Assembly (NCBI GenBank): GCA_034770075.1 | Contig: CM068385.1 | Coordinates: 60,514,980 to 60,578,979 of the forward strand | Reading direction: 5' to 3' | DNA length: 64,000 nucleotides | Origin: Aralia elata | Taxonomy: Eukaryota > Streptophyta > Magnoliopsida > Apiales > Araliaceae | Shown here: piece after piece, positions 33,973-44,026 of the stretch | Position numbering within the stretch: position 1 is the stretch's first letter | Layout: the number at the start of each line of letters is the position of its first letter | Position numbers and translations under genes: made by a program | The notes under the pieces: model-generated | What the model saw: only the letters and a program-made list of their open reading frames with translations | Databases searched by the model: none | What the model was told of the DNA's origin: nothing

Positions 33973-34350
33973 ACAACGTGATGAGTTTCAACAACTCATA
34001 TTTGATCCAGGATCGTTAAAAATGATGTATTTACAAAAACACGAGATCCTCAAATTGATTTTTGACCCAGGGATTCATAAATGTAAATTGATGGAATGTG
34101 AATTGTACTATGTGCTGATACTAGACCCAGGAGGAGACTATCAATTGGTATCATTTGTGTCTAATCCAGGAATTCGTGTGTATTTGCACATACGATGTGC
34201 AAGCTTACAAAGATGGGTATTTGACCCAGGTGAATTGAAACGGGTATTAGTACGAATCACCATCACAACGAAGCATTTCCATCTAGGAATGCGTAAATGG
34301 GAATATATGCTTCAAAGGAAGATCTATATGATGATATTTGACTCAAGGAG
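33940..34350 (+). repeat. ~60 bp periodic repeat, core TTTGAYCCAGG, in element D
   Basis: A CCAGG-type core recurs with its A(C/T)CCAGG start at 33944, 34005, 34065, 34125, 34164 and 34224. Weaker copies lie near 34281 and 34341. Spacings are 61, 60, 60, 39, 60, 57 and 60. In the open frame the cores read NPGIQ, FDPGS, FDPGI, LDPGG, SNPGI and FDPGE. The last unit precedes sequence alignable to the integrase C-terminus of E, whose corresponding word is IFEPGDW. The same repeat is at about 41790-42200 in G. Confidence 0.82.
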
Positions 34351-34518
34351 GGACAGAACTTTTCAGATTTGTATTTGCTTTTATCTTATTACATATGCAT
34401 GTGTTTTCATAAGTTACATTTCAGTTGTTAACTTAGTTTGTTTTGATGTAGAGTCCGATGTTTGGAACAATCCTTTTCGAGAGAGGGAAATGCTAGATTT
34501 GAGGACAAATCCTTGTGA

Positions 34519-34530
34519 AGAGGAGGGGGG
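34519..34530 (+). other. Element D polypurine tract
   Basis: AGAGGAGGGGGG sits immediately before the 3' LTR start TGATATAAGC at 34531. Confidence 0.88.
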
Positions 34531-35529
34531 TGATATAAGCATGAGGGGGTCAGAATTTTATGACACTTGTTCGACACAACTAACTCGATACAAACCAAAC
34601 CATCATGCAATGGCGGAAACGAATTCTAGCTATACCACATGACGTTCATCATGGAGATTGATTTAAATAGCTTGGATCCATAATGGTTCGAGTATAGCAG
34701 TTTTGGGAATGGATTCCAAGTGCGTGTGCACCATAAACACCTTGCAAACGGATGTAGCGGATCAGAAAATCAAAAGGAAGCAGTTTGCTTGGAACAGCAT
34801 GTCTCGCCCCGGCGAGGATTTCCCAGCCAAGTTTCTCGCCCCGGCGAGGATTTTCAAGCCAAATCTCTCGCCCCGGCGAGAAGCTCGCCCCGGCGAGAAT
34901 TTTCAATACAATTTTCTCGCCCCGGCGAGAACCCCCTAGATGCAGTTTGTCTATTTTTGACTTTCTTGATTTTCGAACCTTCTTTCACCCAAAACATGAT
35001 ATCAGTATTTTAGGTTCAATTACATGAGTTATGATTGGCTACATTTTCCAAATTTGTGTGCTTTGTATTTCAAAGAGTGTGTGCTTCTAGAAGCTTTCTA
35101 GTTGGTTTTCCTAGACTAGTATAAATAGGCTTCATTTGTAAGACATTAGGGACTTGAATTCATTAATATTCAGATTATCATCATTATTATGAGATTGTTC
35201 TTTTCTTGTGGTTCTTGAGAATTCCTAAGTATTCCTTAGTTTTCTTTGAGATTCATATTCGACTTATCATACAACCAATGATAGTTGTGTGTGGCGTCTT
35301 CTACCGCATCAATCGTCGATTGTACCAAGATTACCGCTTCAACATAAGCGAGGGGTCGAGGTGTCGTTGGTGTCCATCCTACGCAAACTTCATTTGCAAG
35401 CAATTGTACCAAGATTACCGTCTACATATAGGCGAGGGGTTAAGGTGTTGCAAGCTATCCATCCTATCAACTTGTTAGAAACGATCCGGGAGACGACCAC
35501 CTCACGCAAGCGTGCCGTGGAGTCTATCA
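34531..35529 (+). mobile_element. Element D 3' LTR
   Basis: This 999 bp LTR is nearly identical to 30518-31493 but has five CTCGCCCCGGCGAG units instead of four. It also has a run of six single-base insertions between about 35010 and 35112 relative to the 5' LTR, G and its LTRs. It ends GTCTATCA at 35529, followed by TAGGT. Confidence 0.92.
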
Positions 35530-35534
35530 TAGGT

Positions 35535-35944
35535 ATTCCTTAGCGAGTCACGTTCAGTGAACTTATTCTCCAATAAGCACCTACATACTTGCTTTAGTGT
35601 CTCCACACAAATGATTATGAGATCAATCATCCTCTTCATAAGAGCAAGCAACGTATGTACTAATCTATCCGGATTCACTAATCCCCAATTTAGTAATCCA
35701 ACGATTAGGAACAATTTTAGTTTGTGAGCTATCTTGAATTTAGATCTCATTAACATGATCACCATCATGATTCTAAAAGCATTGCTCAAAACTATGGGTT
35801 TATCACATTTAATATAACAGCACAATGTAGATAATATAAAATGCCTTTTAAGAAAATCAATTCTTTTATTAATAAATGAATAAGATTACAAAGTATATGC
35901 TACATCATATCAAATATGATTGGCTTGTGTGCATACTACTTTCA
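35535..35944 (-). mobile_element. copia-B 3' LTR, right part
   Basis: This continues the LTR interrupted at 30517 and runs to the LTR start (reverse complement TGAAAGTAGTATGC at 35944). Together the two pieces make about 1.82 kb. TAGGT at 35530-35534 is the right target duplication of D. Confidence 0.9.
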
Positions 35945-35955
35945 ATCTCCCCCTT
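35945..35955 (-). other. copia-B polypurine tract
   Basis: The reverse complement AAGGGGGAGAT directly precedes the 3' LTR start. Confidence 0.85.
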
Positions 35956-35964
35956 GCACTAAAG

Positions 35965-37356
35965 TCAATCGCCATGGTATCTAATACCCATCTTCTCTAA
36001 GTGACGATCAAACTGCTGTTGTGTTAAAGCTTTAGTAAATGGATCTGCAATGTTGTCGTGAGAGTCTACACGCTCCAGGGCGACATCTCCTCTTTCAATA
36101 ATCTCTCTAATCAAATGAAACCGCCGCAACACGTGTTTGGATTTCTGATGAGACCTGGGTTCCTTAGCCTGTGCAACAGCTCCGTTGTTGTCACAGAATA
36201 AAGGTACGACTCCTTTAATGCTAGGAACCACTCCAAGTTCAGTTATAAACTTCTTCATCCAAACAGCTTCCTTTGCAGCTTCACTTGCAGCTATGTACTC
36301 TGCCTCTGTCACTGAATCAGCAACTGTTTGCTGCTTGGAACTCTTCCAACTCACTGCGCCACCGTTTAAGGTAAACACATACCCTGAAACGGATTTATAG
36401 TCATCTTGGTCAGTTTGAAAACTTGAGTCTGTATAGCCCTCTAGTTTCAATTCAGATCCACCGTAGACAAGAAATACATCCTTAGTTCTTCTCAAGTACT
36501 TTAGAATGTTTTTCACTGCCTTCCAGTGCTCTTCTCCTGGATTCGACTGATATCTGCTTGTTACACTAAGTGCATGAGCGACATCTGGTCTAGTACATAT
36601 CATACCGTACATGATAGATCCTATTGCTGAAGCATAAGGAATCTTGCTCATTCGGTTTCTCTCCTCAGGTGTCTTTGGGGCCTGTTTCTTGGAGAGATGT
36701 ATTCCATGGCTCATCGGCATGAGACCTCTCTTGGAATCTTCCATGCTAAACCTCTTTAGCATCGAGTCAATGTACTTTCCTTGAGTCAAGCCTAGCATCC
36801 TTTTAGATCTATCTCTATAGATCTTTATCCCCAAAATATAGGATGCTTCACCCAAGTCCTTCATGGAGAAGTGTTTAGATAACCAAATTTTGATCGACTG
36901 TAGCATAGGAACATCATTCCCTATCAATAATATATCGTCTACATATAATACTAGGAATGATATAGCGCTCCCACTAACCTTTTTGTACACACAAGGTTCA
37001 TCCTCATTTTTGATAAAATCAAACCTTTTGATTATCTCATCAAAACGGATATTCCACCTTCGAGAAGCTTGCTTCAATCCATAAATGGATCGTTGTAGCT
37101 TACAGACTTGATTTGTTCCAACCGTTGAAACAAAACCCTCTGGCTGTATCATATATACATTCTCCTCAAGCTCTCCATTGAGGAATGCCGTTTTCACGTC
37201 CATTTGCCAGATTTTGTAGTCATAATAAGCTGCAACTGCAAGCAAAATCCGAATGGACTTGAGCATAGCTACTGGTGAGAAGGTTTCATCATAGTCAACT
37301 CCTTGTCTTTGTTTGAAACCTTTTGCAACCAGTCGGGCCTTATAGGTCTCTACCAT
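35965..37356 (-). pseudogene. copia-B reverse transcriptase and RNase H
   Basis: This is a 463-codon open stretch reading VETYKARLVAKGFKQRQ at the start. It includes WQMDVKTAFLNGEL, SIYGLKQASRRW and an intact catalytic YVDD (FLVLYVDDILLIG). RNase H carries YTDSSFQTDQDD, DSVTEAEYIAAS and LFCDNNGAVAQAKEPR. It ends at HGD with a TGA where copia-A reads Trp. It is the C-terminal part of the polyprotein and is separated from the upstream part by a one-base shift near 37350. RYQSNPG and the long LTRs suggest the Tork/Angela/TAR side of copia; the lineage is not resolved. Confidence 0.9.
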
Positions 37357-37844
37357 TGTCCGTCCGCTCCAGTCTTTCTCTTAAAGACCCATTTACACCC
37401 AATAGGCTTAATGCCCTCAGGTGGTGAAACCAAAGTCCATACTTGGTTTTCATACATGGAGTCCATCTCGGATTTCATGGCTTCTTGCCATTTCTCTGAG
37501 TCTTTACTACTCATAGCCTGTTCGTAAGTCAATGGATCATCATCATCTATGATGCGTACCTCATCATCATCATCTATGATGAATCCATACCTATCAGGTA
37601 TCTTCGGTACTCTTCCAGATTTACGGATAGGTTGTGGTATAGTAGGTTCTTCTACTTGGTCAGGTACCTGACTTTGATCCGGAGTATTTTGTGGTTCTTG
37701 AACTTCTTCAAGATATATCTTACTCCCACTGACCCCTTCGAGGATAAACTCCTTTTCCAAGAAGGCAGCGTGTTTTGCTACAAACACCTTTTGATCAGTT
37801 GGATGATAGAAATAATATCCTAAACTTTCTTTAGGATATCCCAC
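37350..37844 (-). pseudogene. copia-B integrase C-terminus and RT linker
   Basis: This frame starts GYPKESLGYYFYHPTDQKVF and runs through the acidic DDDDEVRIIDDDD linker to GCKWVFKRKTGADG. It then hits a frameshift (an extra base in GGACAATGG) that ends in a stop before VETYK. At its upstream side two extra bases (an A and a T, near 37850) shift it from the integrase frame. It matches copia-A 7060-7540. Confidence 0.88.
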
Positions 37845-39251
37845 AAAATCTACACTTTGTCGGATCTAGTCTTCAGCTTATCGTGCTCAAACCTTTTGAC
37901 ATAAGCTGGACAACCCCAAGTCTTAACATGCTTAAGACTAGGTTTCCTTCCTGTCCATATCTCATATGGGGTCTTTGGGACGGATTTGGTAGGTACCTTG
38001 TTAAGTAGGTATGCAGCCGATTCTAGGGCATAACCCTAGAAGGATACTGGAAGGTCGGTAAAACTCATCATGGAACGAACCATGTCCAACAATGTTCGAT
38101 TTCTCCTTTCAGATACACCATTCAACTGTGGCGTCCCTGGTGGAGTCCATTGTGAGATTATACCATTTTCTTTGAGACAATTGAGAAACTCATTGGTTAA
38201 GTATTCCCCTCCTCGATCCGATCGAAGAATCTTAATACTCTTACCAGTTTGTTTCTCTACTTCACTTCTGAATTCTTTGAACTTTTCAAACGATTCAGAT
38301 TTGTATTTCATTAAATACACATATCCAAATCTAGAATGATTATCAGTGAAAGTAATAAAATAAGAATACCCTCCTCGTGCATTCGTTGTCATAGGTCCAC
38401 ATACGTCTGTGTATACCAATGCTAACAACTCTGTAACTCTTTCTCCTTTTCCAGTAAAAGGAGATTTAGTCATTTTACCCATGAGACAAGATTCACAAGT
38501 TGGATATGATTCGTAATCAGATATCTCTAAAAGCCCATCTTTATGCAACTTGGATAATCTTGTTTCATTGATATGACCGAGTTTACAGTGCCACATAAAG
38601 GTATAATTAACATCATCTCTTTTTCTTTTCTTAGTTTGTTCAATTTGAAGTATATTTTCATGCAAGTCAAGTATGTAAAGTCCATTTAGTAAGTTCCCAA
38701 CACCATATAAAACATTTTTATTATAAATAGAACAACTGTTGTTCTTTATTATAATATCAAAACCATCCATATCCAATACAAAAATTGAAATAATGTTTCT
38801 AATGAGTGTCGGAACATAATAACAATTATTTAAACTAATGAACTTTCTCGAAGGCAGTGCTAAACAATAAGTCCCTGCAGCTAATGCAGCAACCTTTGCT
38901 CCATTCCCCACTCGTAGGACGACTTCATCTTTGTTCAGCTTTCTACTTCTGCTTAGTCCCTGCATATTATTACATATGTGAGAACTACAGCCGGTATCCA
39001 ATACCCAAGTAGAATTTTGACTTTCAGAAAAATTAATTTCAATCATGAACAAACCTAGATCGGAATTCGAAGCTTCTCCAAGCTTCTTCTGCTTTTGATC
39101 CGCAAGATACTCCTTGCAGTTCCTCTTCCAGTGTCCCGGCTTATTGCAATGGTAGCAAATTCCTTTGCTATCTGGATCAGGTTTCTTTTTATCCTTGATT
39201 TTCGCCTTGCCCTTAGCCTTCTTGTTTTTCTTCTTTTGAGAAGATACCTTG
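37845..39251 (-). pseudogene. copia-B zinc knuckle, protease and integrase core
   Basis: In order: CYHCNKPGHWKRNC, protease WVLDTGCSSHICNN, integrase zinc zone (WHCKLGHI ... CESCLMGK), VYTDVCGPM, SDRGGEYLTNEF and SERRNRTLLDMVRS. A TAG at 38036-38038 replaces Trp after LPVSF, and the distal integrase (YALESAAYLLNKVP) follows in frame. On the 5' side the gag is interrupted at 39251 by element G; reading out of G adds foreign residues that are not part of this protein. CCTTG 39247-39251 is the left target duplication of G. Confidence 0.9.
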
Positions 39252-40277
39252 TGATATAAGCATGAGGGGGTCAGAATTTTATGACACTTGTTCGACACAA
39301 CCAACTCGATACAAACCAAACCATCATGCAATGGCGGAAACGAATTCTAGCTATACCACATGGCGTTCATCATGGAGATTGATTCAAATAGCTTGGATCC
39401 ATAATGGTTCGAGTATAGCAGTTTTGGGAATGGATTCCAAGTGCGTGTGCACCATAAACACCTTGCAAACGGATGTAGCGGATCAGAAAATCAAAAGGAA
39501 GCAGTTTGCTTGGAACAGCATGTCTCGCCCCGTCGACGATTTCCCAGCCAAGTTTCTCGCCCCGGCGAGGTCTCGCCCCGGCGAGGATTTTCAAGCCAAA
39601 TCTCTCGCCCCGGCGAGACTCTCGCCCCGGCGAGACTCTCGCCCCGGCGAGAATTTTCAATGCAATTTTCTCGCCCCGGCGAGAACCCCCTGGATGCAGT
39701 TTGTCTATTTTTGACTTTCTTGATTTTCGAACCTTCTTTCACCCAAAACATGATATCAGTATTTAGGTTCAATTACATGTTTTATGATTGCTACATTTCC
39801 AAATTTGTGTGCTTGTATTTCAAAGAGTGTGTGCTTCTAGAAGCTTCTAGTTGGTTTCCTAGACTAGTATAAATAGGCTTCATTTGTAAGACATTAGGGA
39901 CTTGAATTCATTAATATTCAGATTATCATCATTATTGTGAGATTGTTCTTTTCTTGTGGTTCTTGAGAATTCCTAAGTATTCCTTAGTTTTCTTTGAGAT
40001 TCATATTCGACTTATCATACAACCAATGATAGTTGTGTGTGGCGTCTTCTACCGCATCAATCGTCGATTGTACCAAGATTACCGCTTCAACATAAGCGAG
40101 GGGTCGAGGTGTCGTTGGTGTCCATCCTATGCAAACTTCATTTGCAAGCAATTGTACCAAGATTACCGTCTACATATAGGCGAGGGGTTAAGGTGTTGCA
40201 AGCTATCCATCCTATCAACTTGTTAGAAACGATCCGGGCGACGACCACCTCACGCAAGCGTGCCGTGGAGTCTATCA
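39252..40277 (+). mobile_element. Element G 5' LTR
   Basis: This LTR starts TGATATAAGC and ends GTCTATCA. It carries six good CTCGCCCCGGCGAG units plus one mutated (CTCGCCCCGTCGACG) between 39522 and 39685, more than either D LTR. The TATA box TATAAATA is at 39868-39875. Confidence 0.92.
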
Positions 40278-40279
40278 TT

Positions 40280-40292
40280 TGGTATCAAAGCT
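40280..40292 (+). other. Element G primer-binding site
   Basis: TGGTATCAAAGCT follows the LTR after two T residues. It has one mismatch (A for G) to the usual initiator tRNA-Met complement; the same variant is present in E. Confidence 0.85.
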
Positions 40293-40529
40293 AAGTTTCC
40301 TATCAAGTTACTTATCTTTACTTCTATTGTTGAATTATAGTCAAAAAAAAAAAAAAACTGCATAAAATATATAGCAGAAAATTTGTATTGTGAAATTGTT
40401 ACCATTGAGATTTTCATTTGCAAGAATCATATTTGACGATTAGAAGTCTTGTGGAGAGAGTCGTACTTTCTATATTGTATCATTGATAAGTTATTATTGG
40501 ATTGTAATTAGAGAATTGAGGTAATATTT

Positions 40530-42860
40530 GTGAGAATTCTAAAAGAACCTATTAGAGAGAACTACGAGCGGAAAAAGGCAAGAGTAGTAAGTCTAATTGA
40601 GGGTAAAAGTCATTTGAGTTATACACGAGCGTTTCGTAACATTGTTGGAGCGAAACACGTGAGGGAGTGTGTGAGAAAATTTTCTTTATGTACTAATCGT
40701 TGTTTTGCAGCAATCATGTATGGATATAAATGTAAAAATAATTATGAGTGGCAAATGAGATCTTTTCAAGGTAGAGCGGATCCCGAAGCTTATTTGAGTT
40801 GGGAGAAAGGGAAAGAACGAGAATTTAGCTTTCATGATTATTCCGAGCAAAAGAAACTCAAACTTGCAGTCCTAGATCTTTCCGGTGATGCACGTACATG
40901 GTGGGCTCAATTTGAACGTGATAGGAGAAAATATGGAGAACCTCCGATCGATACATGGAAAGAGTTGAAAACCGTGATGAGAAGGCGGTATGCTCCAGTA
41001 CAACCTAGCAAGAGGAATGAATATGTATCTCCAAGGCATAAAGAGCAACCTTCAAGGCGAGCCACTTGGGAGGATGAAAAGAGGGTGCAAAGACATGAGG
41101 AGTGGCATCGGAAACAACCACGCGAAACTCCTAGAGCATATGTGAAACCAATATCATTCGAGGACATCATGAGAACATATAATGAGTTAAAGAATGATCA
41201 TTTGAAACAACAAGTCACTCTTAAGGCACAAAAAGAGCAAGATCAGCCGAAGGAGGAAGACGATGGAATCGAGTATGCAGTCCAAGGAAAATTGTTAGGT
41301 TCCAATGAACATGATGAAGTTCATGAAGATTTAATGATTGTACAAAAGGATTGTAATCGAAAGAGAGAAAAAGAAAAGAATGAAAAGAATGAGAGAGAAA
41401 ATACTAGAGAGAAAAACAAACGAGAGAATGAGCAAAAAGAAAAAGAGAGAAAAATAAGTAGCTATGAAAAAGAGAGTGGAATTGAAAGTGAGTTTTCATC
41501 TTGTAAAATTGAAAGTGATCTTTCGATTCCGTTGATATCATTAGTTAAAGTTGAAGTTGCTATTATCAATGGAGAGGAAAAGATTGTTTGTGTTTTGAAG
41601 ATGCGAGATAGGATCTTACTATCCGAGGATAAAATCATGGTTTGTTGGGTAGATCTATTCGAACATTATTTTGAGAATCTACAGGGAAGTAATTTGAAAT
41701 TTGAATTAGTAGACTATACATATGAATTTGAGTTTCTTGAGTTTTCCTTGATTATACAAAAGATTCATATTGATTGGTGTTATTTTGTGTTTAACCCAGG
41801 AATTCAAGATTGCTTACTTGAACAACGTCATGAGTTTCAACAACTCATATTTGATCCAGGATCGTTAAAAATGATGTATTTACAAAAACACGAGATCCTC
41901 AAATTGATTTTTGACCCAGGGATTCATAAATGTAAATTGATGGAATGTGAATTGTACTATGTGCTGATACTAGATCCAGGAAGAGACTATCAATTGGTAT
42001 CATTTGTGTCTAATCCAGGAATTCGTGTGTATTTGCACATACGATGTGCAAGCTTACAAAGATGGGTATTTGACCCAGGAGAATTAAAATGGGTATTAGT
42101 ACGAATCATTATCACAAGGAAGCATTTTCATCCAAGAATTCGTAAATGGGAATATATGCTTCAAAGGAAGATCTATATGATGATATTTGACTCAAGGAGG
42201 GACAGAACTTTTCAGATTTGTATTTGTGTTTATCTTATTACATATGCATGTGTTTTCATAAGTTACATTTCAGTTGTTAACTTAGTTTGTTTTGATGTAG
42301 AGTCCGATGTTTGGAACAATCCTTTTCGAGAGAGGGAAATGCTAGATTTGAGGACAAATCCTTGTGAAGAGGAGGGGGATGATATAAGCATGAGGGGGTC
42401 AGAATTTTATGACACTTGTTCGACACAACCAACTCGATACAAACCAAACCGTCATGCAATGGCGGAAACGAATTCTAGCTATACCACATGGCGTTCATCA
42501 TGGAAATTGATTCAAATAGCTTGGATCCATAATGGTTCGAGTATAGCAGTTTTGGGAATGGATTCCAAGTGCGTGTGCACCATAAACACCTTGCAAACGG
42601 ATGTAGCGGATCAGAAAATCAAAAGGAAGCAGTTTGCTTGGAACAGCATGTCTCGCCCCGACGAGGATTTCCCAGCCAAGTTTCTCACCCCGGCGAGGTC
42701 TCGCCCCGGCGAGGATTTTCAAGCCAAATCTCTCGCCCCGGCGAGAATTTTCAATGCAATTTTCTCGCCCCGGCGAGAACCCCCTGGATGCAGTTTGTCT
42801 ATTTTTGACTTTCTTGATTTTCGAACCTTCTTTCACCCAAAACATGATATCAGTATTTAG
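40530..42860 (+). CDS. Element G single long ORF (gag N-half to 3' LTR)
   Basis: This is an uninterrupted 776-codon frame. The likely functional start is the in-frame ATG near 40717 (MYGYKCKNNYEWQ), after CTAATCGTTGTTTTGCAG, a possible 3' splice site. The upstream ATG at 40530 is in leader sequence. Domains: capsid N-half (FQGRADPEAYLSWEKGKERE, DARTWWAQFERDRRKY), a charged K/E/N linker, the shared unassigned segment (FSSCKIESDLSIPL), six FDPG-like units at ~20-residue spacing, and an altered integrase C-terminus (RRDRTFQICICVYL, LDLRTNP). The frame then runs about 480 bp into the 3' LTR. No zinc knuckle, protease or catalytic RT is present. If translated, the product could only supply gag-like or decoy functions; enzymes would come from an E-like element. 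Confidence 0.65.
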   Translation: MRILKEPIRENYERKKARVVSLIEGKSHLSYTRAFRNIVGAKHVRECVRKFSLCTNRCFAAIMYGYKCKNNYEWQMRSFQGRADPEAYLSWEKGKEREFSFHDYSEQKKLKLAVLDLSGDARTWWAQFERDRRKYGEPPIDTWKELKTVMRRRYAPVQPSKRNEYVSPRHKEQPSRRATWEDEKRVQRHEEWHRKQPRETPRAYVKPISFEDIMRTYNELKNDHLKQQVTLKAQKEQDQPKEEDDGIEYAVQGKLLGSNEHDEVHEDLMIVQKDCNRKREKEKNEKNERENTREKNKRENEQKEKERKISSYEKESGIESEFSSCKIESDLSIPLISLVKVEVAIINGEEKIVCVLKMRDRILLSEDKIMVCWVDLFEHYFENLQGSNLKFELVDYTYEFEFLEFSLIIQKIHIDWCYFVFNPGIQDCLLEQRHEFQQLIFDPGSLKMMYLQKHEILKLIFDPGIHKCKLMECELYYVLILDPGRDYQLVSFVSNPGIRVYLHIRCASLQRWVFDPGELKWVLVRIIITRKHFHPRIRKWEYMLQRKIYMMIFDSRRDRTFQICICVYLITYACVFISYISVVNLVCFDVESDVWNNPFREREMLDLRTNPCEEEGDDISMRGSEFYDTCSTQPTRYKPNRHAMAETNSSYTTWRSSWKLIQIAWIHNGSSIAVLGMDSKCVCTINTLQTDVADQKIKRKQFAWNSMSRPDEDFPAKFLTPARSRPGEDFQAKSLAPARIFNAIFSPRREPPGCSLSIFDFLDFRTFFHPKHDISI
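41791..42210 (+). repeat. ~60 bp periodic repeat in element G
   Basis: This is the same CCAGG-core series as in D, with cores at about 41794, 41854, 41914, 41974, 42014 and 42074 and weaker ones after. In G the first interval is 60 rather than 61, which keeps the frame open through all units. Confidence 0.8.
42369..42379 (+). other. Element G polypurine tract
   Basis: GAGGAGGGGGA lies directly before the 3' LTR start TGATATAAGC at 42380. Confidence 0.85.
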
Positions 42861-43371
42861 GTTCAATTACATGAGTTATGATTGCTACATTTCCAAATTT
42901 GTGTGCTTGTATTTCAAAGAGTGTGTGCTTCTAGAAGCTTCTAGTTGGTTTCCTAGACTAGTATAAATAGACTTCATTTGTAAGACATTAGGGACTTGAA
43001 TTCATTAATATTCAGATTATCATCATTATTGTGAGATTGTTCTTTTCTTGTGGTTCTTGAGAATTCCTAAGTATTCCTTAGTTTTCTTTGAGATTCATAT
43101 TCGACTTATCATACAACCAATGATAGTTGTGTGTGGCGTCTTCTACCGCATCAATCGTCGATTGTACCAAGATTACCGCTTCAACATAAGCGAGGGGTCG
43201 AGGTGTCGTTGGTGTCCATCCTACGCAAACTTCATTTGCAAGCAATTGTACCAAGATTACCGTCTACATATAGGCGAGGGGTTAAGGTGTTGCAAGCTAT
43301 CCATCCTATCAACTTGTTAGAAACGATCCGGGCGACGACCACCTCACGCAAGCGTGCCGTGGAGTCTATCA
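42380..43371 (+). mobile_element. Element G 3' LTR
   Basis: This 992 bp LTR has five CTCGCC..GGCGAG units between about 42651 and 42776, two of them mutated (CTCGCCCCGACGAG, CTCACCCCGGCGAG). It ends GTCTATCA at 43371, followed by CCTTG. Confidence 0.92.
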
Positions 43372-44026
43372 CCTTGGGCCTCTTCCTTTTCTTGGAAGAA
43401 TCATCCACTAGTAAGACTTGATTCTTGTTAGATGAGAAGTGACCTTCAGCAGTTTTCAGCATGTTAAGTAACTCAGGCAAGCTGACGTCCAACTTATTCA
43501 TGTGAAAATTCACAACAAATTGTGAGAAGGTCTACGGGAGTGACTGCAAGATCAAATCTTGACTTAACTCCCCATCCATCACGAACCCAAGCTGTCCAAG
43601 TTGTTCAATCAGATTGATCATCTTGAGGACATGAGTCTCAACAGCAGTGCCCTCGGTCATACGAGATCGGAAGAGCTCCTTAGATATATGATATCTAGCA
43701 GTCCTACTTTGCTCACCATACAACTCTTTGAGGTGCAGCAATATAGTAGGAGCATCCATAGTTTCATGCTGACGCTGAAGCTCGTTACTCATGGATGCGA
43801 GCATGATGCATTGAGCTAAGATTGCATCATCTTGCCACTTTCTGAAAGTAGCAATCTCTTCCTCAGAGGCTGTTTCTGCAACATTTGCAGGGACTGGCGA
43901 ATTTAGGACATAAGAAATCTTTTCAGCAGTGAGAATAATTCTCAGATTCCTTAACCAGTCCGTGTAATTCGGTCCGGTTAGTTTGTTAGCATCAAGTATG
44001 CTACGCAGTGATAGTGAGTTTGACAT
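43372..44026 (-). pseudogene. copia-B gag N-terminal part
   Basis: The ATG at 44026-44024 gives MSNSLSLRSILDANKLTGPN. The gag helices match copia-A residue for residue over most of the length. A TAG at 43534-43532 sits where copia-A has Asp (SLP-stop-TFSQFVVN). The frame continues (FHMNKLDVSLPELLNMLKTA) to KKRKRPKV, where element G is inserted. The remainder resumes at 39251. Confidence 0.9.

Larger units (their letters stand above)
33920..34530 (+). pseudogene. Element D altered integrase C-terminus
   Basis: This frame contains the FDPG periodic units and then RRDRTFQICICFYL and SVVNLVCFDVESDV, and finally LDLRTNPCEEEG. It corresponds in order to E's RGDGPFQVLERINN, SATFNVSDLSPFDV and EDLRTNPFQEER. 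The frame remains open through the PPT into the 3' LTR, as it does in E. The integrase catalytic core is not recognisable upstream. Confidence 0.65.
30518..35529 (+). mobile_element. Element D: non-autonomous CRM-related LTR element
   Basis: This 5012 bp element has TG...CA LTRs of 976 and 999 bp, a PBS, a PPT and a perfect 5 bp duplication TAGGT (30513-30517, 35530-35534). Its LTR ends, PBS region, PPT region and 5' leader match element E. The internal region encodes a gag N-half but no functional pol; a collinear, strongly altered RT and integrase-like sequence is readable. It is best described as a non-autonomous partner of a CRM-like element. A second copy is G. Confidence 0.9.
39252..43371 (+). 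mobile_element. Element G: second non-autonomous CRM-related element
   Basis: This 4120 bp element is inserted in copia-B gag with the perfect duplication CCTTG (39247-39251, 43372-43376). LTRs are 39252-40277 (1026 bp) and 42380-43371 (992 bp). It is the same family as D, but the internal region is ~2.1 kb rather than ~3.0 kb. A deletion joins D positions near 32710 and 33645 at an AGTGAGTT microhomology, removing the altered RT. The internal ORF is unbroken. Confidence 0.92.
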
